The notes beneath the pieces are model-generated. The model had not been told where the DNA came from and did not search any database. It worked only from the letters and a program-made list of their open reading frames with translations. Source: Candidatus Poribacteria bacterium (lineage in GTDB: Bacteria > Poribacteria > WGA-4E > PCPOR2b). From it: a DNA stretch of 6,008 nucleotides. This document shows, in pieces, positions 5,049-6,008 of this stretch. Positions within the stretch are counted from its first letter, which is position 1; each line of letters opens with the position of its first letter. The stretch lies in NCBI GenBank assembly GCA_027296925.1, contig JAPUIP010000502.1, positions 1-6,008 of the forward strand. Direction: 5' to 3'. The position numbers and the translations under genes were made by a program.

Positions 5049-6008
5049 GCATGACTTCCGAGCGCTGCTTAATTTCCGCCCACCGCGTTGCGAGCTTTCC
5101 TTGCGGCGAAACGGACAACCCTCCGGGCTCGTACTCAAAATTTGACCTGAACGACTGGATCGCAGACAAGCCGCCGATTACATAGATCTTGTTGCGCGCA
5201 ACGACCGTTGTGACCTCCGATCTCGCGACCTTCATCGGCGTTGCCTCGTCCACCAACCAGGTATCCGTTGCCGGGTCGTAGACATCGACACTTTTCAATA
5301 CCTCGTCATTTCCATCATCGTTAAACCCTGTTACGCCACCGAATATGAAGATTCTCCCGCTGAAGATCGCTGTGCCGAAAGTCCCTCTCGCAACGGGCAT
5401 GTTACCCTTGGCCTCCCAGGTATCGGTCGCGGGGTCGTAGACCTCAACGACATCAAGTGCATTGGCGCCGTCAACTCTCCCCCGAAGGTATAGATTTTGC
5501 CTTTGAACACCGCGCTTCCCAGACCGCCTCTTGCGGTCGGCATGTCCCTTTTCTTGGTGAATTTACCGCTGCCGGGGTCGAACTCAAAGACGGACGAGTA
5601 AACACGTCCCAGGAATTGGTCCCACCCGCCAATCACATAAATCTTCCCATCGACTGTGGCCGTGGTCATCGCTGCAATCGCTGTGGGCAATCGCGTGGAC
5701 CGTTTCCAGGAATTCTCCATCAGATCGTAGACTTCCACGATATCGAGTGCCTGACCACCCCGTTGTTGGGATCCGCCAAATACGTAGACCTTTCCATCGA
5801 CTGTACTGGCGGATACGCGCAATCTCGCCGTCATCATATCTTTTTTATCCGTCCATTTGTCGGCATCCGGGTCATACTCCTGCACGAAGTCCAGCGCGAG
5901 ATCGCCGGGATTCGCCACATTTGGCGGCCGATTTCTTTCCATACCCCCGATTGCATAGACTTTCCCGTTGAAGGCGGCTGTGGCTATACCAAATCGCGAT
6001 GGGTCGAT
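5044..6008 (-). CDS. Kelch-repeat beta-propeller protein, C-terminal part, with frameshift
   Basis: This gene runs off the right edge, so its N-terminus, any signal peptide and its promoter are not visible; the frame is open from 6008 with no stop before the break. Six kelch blades are recognisable by their Gly-Gly pairs, about 48-57 codons apart, at about 5948, 5777, 5630, 5483, 5340 and 5175, each followed by the blade's YDP...W half (for example YDPDADKW and YDPATDTW). Kelch propellers are protein- or sugar-binding scaffolds, and some are enzymes such as sialate mutarotases or galactose oxidases; nothing here shows catalysis. The tail after blade six contains SPQGKLATRWAEIKQ and ends at TGA 5046-5044. 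The frame breaks in blade four: one extra G in the five-G run (5483-5479) restores FGGRVDGANALDVVEVYDP and joins the halves. Without it, translation from upstream stops at about 5331. DNA for blades four and five is nearly identical over 27 bp (5257-5283 and 5416-5442). The gene is convergent with the Ldh_2 gene. Confidence 0.85.
5475..5483 (-). other. Frameshift site in a C5/G5 run of the kelch gene
   Basis: Upstream coding reads KIYTFGG in one frame; downstream coding reads VDGANALDVVEVYDPATDTW in another. A missing G in the homopolymer at 5479-5483 (or a missing base up to about 5475) accounts for the change. Either a real slip mutation or an assembly error would look like this. Confidence 0.7.

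Noticed and set aside
5044..5400. A separate short kelch gene starting at ATG 5400
   Set aside because: That Met is an internal blade residue (GNMPVARG), has no ribosome binding site, and the same frame continues upstream to the frameshift, so it is the 3' part of one larger gene.

Overview
This 6 kb window carries a run of five plus-strand genes and one opposing minus-strand gene, all with ordinary bacterial signals: ATG starts, purine-rich Shine-Dalgarno sites, short gaps and moderate GC. The gene content is a catabolic-looking set: a cupin fragment, a VOC-fold protein, a TIM-barrel sugar isomerase/epimerase-like protein, a cytoplasmic cysteine-type sulfatase, an Ldh_2-type NAD(P)H oxidoreductase and a kelch-repeat protein. 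With the GC-rich dispersed-type repeats between genes, this resembles Candidatus Poribacteria or a similar sulfatase-rich environmental lineage. The taxonomic guess is inferred from gene repertoire and style only and is not secure. No rRNA, tRNA, transposase or CRISPR array is visible.

Layout: (1) 3-541 is the 3' end of a cupin-domain gene with an alpha-helical C-terminal extension. Its frame breaks near 418, and the better C-terminus is in another frame, ending at 541. (2) 581-988 is a single-domain VOC/glyoxalase-fold protein, 39 bp downstream. (3) 989-1197 is a regulatory-looking gap with a perfect dyad (1044-1065) and a good sigma70-type promoter (1107-1135). (4) 1198-1995 is the TIM-barrel isomerase/epimerase-like gene, followed 92 bp later by (5) a sulfatase at 2088-3554; the two are probably co-transcribed. 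(6) 3555-3870 is non-coding and rich in short tandem and direct repeats. (7) 3871-4923 is an Ldh_2/malate-lactate dehydrogenase family gene with a strong ribosome binding site. (8) 4924-5043 is a convergent gap with two long imperfect hairpins. (9) 5044-6008 (minus strand) is the C-terminal part of a kelch protein with six visible blades, interrupted by a one-base frameshift in a C5 run near 5479-5483.

How the genes may work together (inference): the sulfatase would remove sulfate from a sulfated sugar or related small ester in the cytoplasm. The TIM-barrel enzyme, the Ldh_2 oxidoreductase and perhaps the cupin and VOC proteins could then isomerise and oxidise or reduce the desulfated product. 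The kelch gene runs the other way and is probably a separate unit. The window looks like accessory carbohydrate or organosulfate metabolism rather than a clearly new type of system. The points most worth a second look are the two frameshifts, altered active-site positions in the epimerase-like protein and the Ldh_2 enzyme, and the intergenic dyads and repeats.
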